Source of the DNA: a candidate division KSB1 bacterium
GTDB taxonomy: Bacteria; Zhuqueibacterota; JdFR-76; DREG01
DNA length: 6,426 nucleotides
NCBI GenBank assembly: GCA_022566355.1
Contig: JADFJB010000178.1
Location: forward strand, 1 to 6,426
Direction of reading: 5' to 3'
Each line of letters begins with the position of its first letter. The stretch's first letter is position 1. Below the pieces are notes generated by a model that saw only the letters and a program-made list of their open reading frames with translations, was not told where the DNA came from and did not search any database. The position numbers and the translations under genes are program-made. This document shows positions 5,396-6,426 of this stretch, piece after piece.

Positions 5396-6135
5396 AGAAA
5401 CAAATCAATCACTATTTAAAAGAACTTCATTTGCCGACTGTAAAGTCTTGTTACCAGGAACAAGCTCATTTAGCCAGACAAGACTCCTTGAGTTACGAAC
5501 AATATCTTTTAGAACTTATCGAAAGAGAGCGTGAGGTGAGACGTTATAATCGCATCACACGTATACTCAGAGAATCGAAATTACCCCTGGAAAAGACGTT
5601 AGAATCTTTTGATCGCAAACGATTACCCGGTAGAGTTAATTCTCAAGTGAGCGTTTTATTGGATGGTTCATTTTTGGATCGTTGTGAAAACATATTGGCC
5701 TTTGGGAATCCTGGCAGCGGCAAAACCCATTTGTTATGTGCGATAGCTCAAGAGCTTGTGCAACAGGGAAGAAGGATATTATTCAGTCCGTGCAATCTTT
5801 TGGTTCAACAAATGTTAATCTTGAAACGAGATTTCAAGTTGCCTCGTTTCTTAAAACAACTAGCCAAATATGATGCGTTGATTCTTGATGATATTGGCTA
5901 TATTCAACAAAATCGTGAAGAGATGGAAGTCCTGTTTACGCTTTTGGCAGACCGATATGAAAGAGGAAGTATTATGTTAACCAGTAACCTTCCCTTTTCA
6001 AAATGGGAAACCATTTTTAAGGATCCAATGATAACAGCAGCGGCAATTGATCGGTTGGTTCATCATAGTGTGATTCTTGAACTAAATATCAAAAGTTATA
6101 GATTGGAACAATCCCAAATAAAACAAACAGAATGA
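5377..6135 (+). CDS. istB: IS21 helper ATPase IstB, 252 aa
   Basis: AAA+ ATPase of the DnaC/IstB group that assists IstA by remodelling target DNA and activating the transposase. Residues about 1-85 form the helical N-terminal region (LHLPTVKSCYQEQA, then YLLELIEREREVRRYNR). The ATPase domain has Walker A GNPGSGKTH at 110-118, Walker B ALILDDIGY at 167-175, a sensor-1-like LTSNLPFSKW at 201-210 and a candidate sensor-2/arginine region AAAIDRLVHHS at 221-231. The length is typical and the frame intact. Two starts are possible: ATG 5377, with AGGA only two bases before it, and ATG 5389 (MLEKQINHYL), with GGA seven bases before it. The second would give 248 aa, and both lie inside the end of istA. 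The pair forms the IS21 operon. Confidence 0.96.
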   Translation: MDSDMLEKQINHYLKELHLPTVKSCYQEQAHLARQDSLSYEQYLLELIEREREVRRYNRITRILRESKLPLEKTLESFDRKRLPGRVNSQVSVLLDGSFLDRCENILAFGNPGSGKTHLLCAIAQELVQQGRRILFSPCNLLVQQMLILKRDFKLPRFLKQLAKYDALILDDIGYIQQNREEMEVLFTLLADRYERGSIMLTSNLPFSKWETIFKDPMITAAAIDRLVHHSVILELNIKSYRLEQSQIKQTE

Positions 6136-6169
6136 TTAAAAAATTAAACGGAAAGGTGGTGATGTTTTT

Positions 6170-6191
6170 TTGCAATGGTTAACCATTGCAA
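6170..6191. repeat. Perfect 22-base palindrome downstream of istB
   Basis: TTGCAATGGTT (6170-6180) is followed directly by its exact reverse complement (6181-6191). It lies 34 bases after the istB stop and inside the IS. A run of seven T precedes it on the plus strand (6164-6170), but no T run follows it on either strand, so it does not fit an intrinsic terminator. It could be a binding site for a dimeric protein, a cruciform-forming site, or an element protecting the end of the istB message. Confidence 0.6.
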
Positions 6192-6257
6192 GGAATAGGG
6201 AATAAGTAGACCATACGATCATCACTGGTTCAATGACATATAATGATTAATGAGATA

Positions 6258-6307
6258 CTAAAAAAAGGGAATTTTAATTGTCGCCGGAAGGAAATAATAG
6301 TTGACAT
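6258..6307 (-). repeat. IS21 right terminal repeats
   Basis: The inner repeat (6283-6258 on the minus strand) is identical over 26 bases to left repeat L2. The outer repeat (6307-6289, ATGTCAACTATTATTTCCT) matches left L1 at only 10 of 19 positions, but its start is exactly 23 bases outside the inner repeat and six bases inside the CA tip, the same geometry as at the left end. The outer copy would not be called on similarity alone; spacing makes the case. Confidence 0.65.
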
Positions 6308-6313
6308 TGGTCA

Positions 6314-6426
6314 GGTTGCTGCACGGCGACTGCGAACATAGACATTACAATCATCCGCATAGCGAACAAAACGATGTCCACGCTTCTCTAATTCTCGATC
6401 CAATGAATCCAACAGCACATTCGCTA
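6314..6426 (-). pseudogene. Group II intron reverse transcriptase/maturase, internal fragment cut by IS21
   Basis: The minus strand, entering from the right edge, reads ANVLLDSLDRELEKRGHRF, then VRYADDCNVYVRSRRAAT. This is the palm region of a group II intron-encoded protein: the LANVLLDxLDxEL helix, the YADD catalytic box (two of the metal-binding aspartates) and the following VRSRRA strand. The frame stops at TGA 6313-6311, which consists of the first three bases of the IS21 end, so the insertion truncated the protein there. The thumb, maturase (X) and any DNA-binding/endonuclease domains should follow but are not found left of the IS. Group II assignment rests on the LLDxLDxELxxRGHxFVRYADD pattern; retron and DGR enzymes look different here. 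Confidence 0.85.

Larger units (their letters stand above)
3812..6313 (+). mobile_element. IS21-family insertion sequence, about 2.5 kb, apparently complete
   Basis: The element carries istA and istB in order plus paired terminal repeats. An exact 26-base inverted repeat (CGACAATTAAAATTCCC...TAG) occurs at 3842-3867 and, reversed, at 6283-6258. An outer, poorer repeat lies exactly 23 bases farther out at each end, and TG (3812-3813) / CA (6312-6313) tips sit the same six bases beyond each outer repeat. Multiple terminal repeats, TG/CA tips, two overlapping genes and a length of 2-2.6 kb are family hallmarks. The ends are inferred from this symmetry. No clear target duplication flanks them (left ...GCATTTT, right GGTTGCTG). 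GTTGC is present on both sides (3802-3806, 6315-6319) but does not abut both tips. The right tip interrupts a reverse transcriptase gene. Confidence 0.85.

Noticed and set aside
6164-6200. Intrinsic terminator after istB
   Set aside because: The palindrome has no loop, and the T run precedes the stem on the plus strand (A run after it on the minus strand), so the order is wrong for an intrinsic terminator on either strand.
3802-6319. GTTGC as the IS21 target-site duplication
   Set aside because: The copies at 3802-3806 and 6315-6319 lie five bases and one base from the inferred tips, so they do not abut a symmetric element. Five bases are also expected by chance.
1-6426. CRISPR array, defence island or toxin-antitoxin pair
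   Set aside because: No regularly spaced long repeats and no cas, restriction, toxin or antitoxin gene signatures were found. The only small regulator is of the excisionase type.

Overview
The window is AT-rich bacterial DNA. Evidence for this is Shine-Dalgarno sites ahead of several genes, a sigma-70-like promoter, an IS21-family element, tyrosine integrases and a group II intron reverse transcriptase. The phylum cannot be fixed from 6.4 kb. The tRNA gene lacks an encoded CCA, and the integrase relics resemble types common in environmental Gram-negatives (Bacteroidota, Desulfobacterota, anammox planctomycetes). That placement is a weak impression only.

Layout. Positions 1-998 hold no convincing complete gene, only a possible gene start at the left edge and short coding-like debris. 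Positions 999-2036 (minus) hold the one intact non-mobile protein gene, a SAM-dependent O-methyltransferase of the plant-COMT/acetylserotonin type, with its own promoter and ribosome binding site. Positions 2095-2960 are intergenic and rearranged. They contain phased short repeats, a 17-base tRNA-like fragment (possible att relic), a C-terminal tyrosine integrase fragment (minus) and an N-terminal integrase fragment (plus) placed back to back. A tRNA-Lys(CTT) gene lies at 2961-3033 (minus). Upstream of it are a third integrase relic (3103-3429, minus), which has two in-frame stops and an in-frame loss of its catalytic core, and an intact 60-residue excisionase-like helix-turn-helix gene (3535-3717, minus) preceded by dyad symmetries.

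Positions 3812-6313 are an apparently complete IS21-family insertion sequence. It has istA (DDE transposase) and istB (AAA+ helper) overlapping by 19 bases, paired terminal repeats at both ends with identical spacing, and TG/CA tips. Its right tip interrupts a group II intron reverse transcriptase (YADD motif retained) that runs off the right edge. The sequence left of the IS is not the rest of that gene.

Taken together, this is a mobile-element graveyard around a tRNA-Lys integration hotspot: relics of at least two and probably three integrases, an orphan excisionase-like regulator, a plausible att relic, and a later IS21 arrival with an associated deletion or rearrangement. The O-methyltransferase sits next to this region and may be resident or leftover cargo. 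I found no convincing new multi-gene system. The most informative signals are the tRNA/att/integrase architecture and the IS21 junctions.
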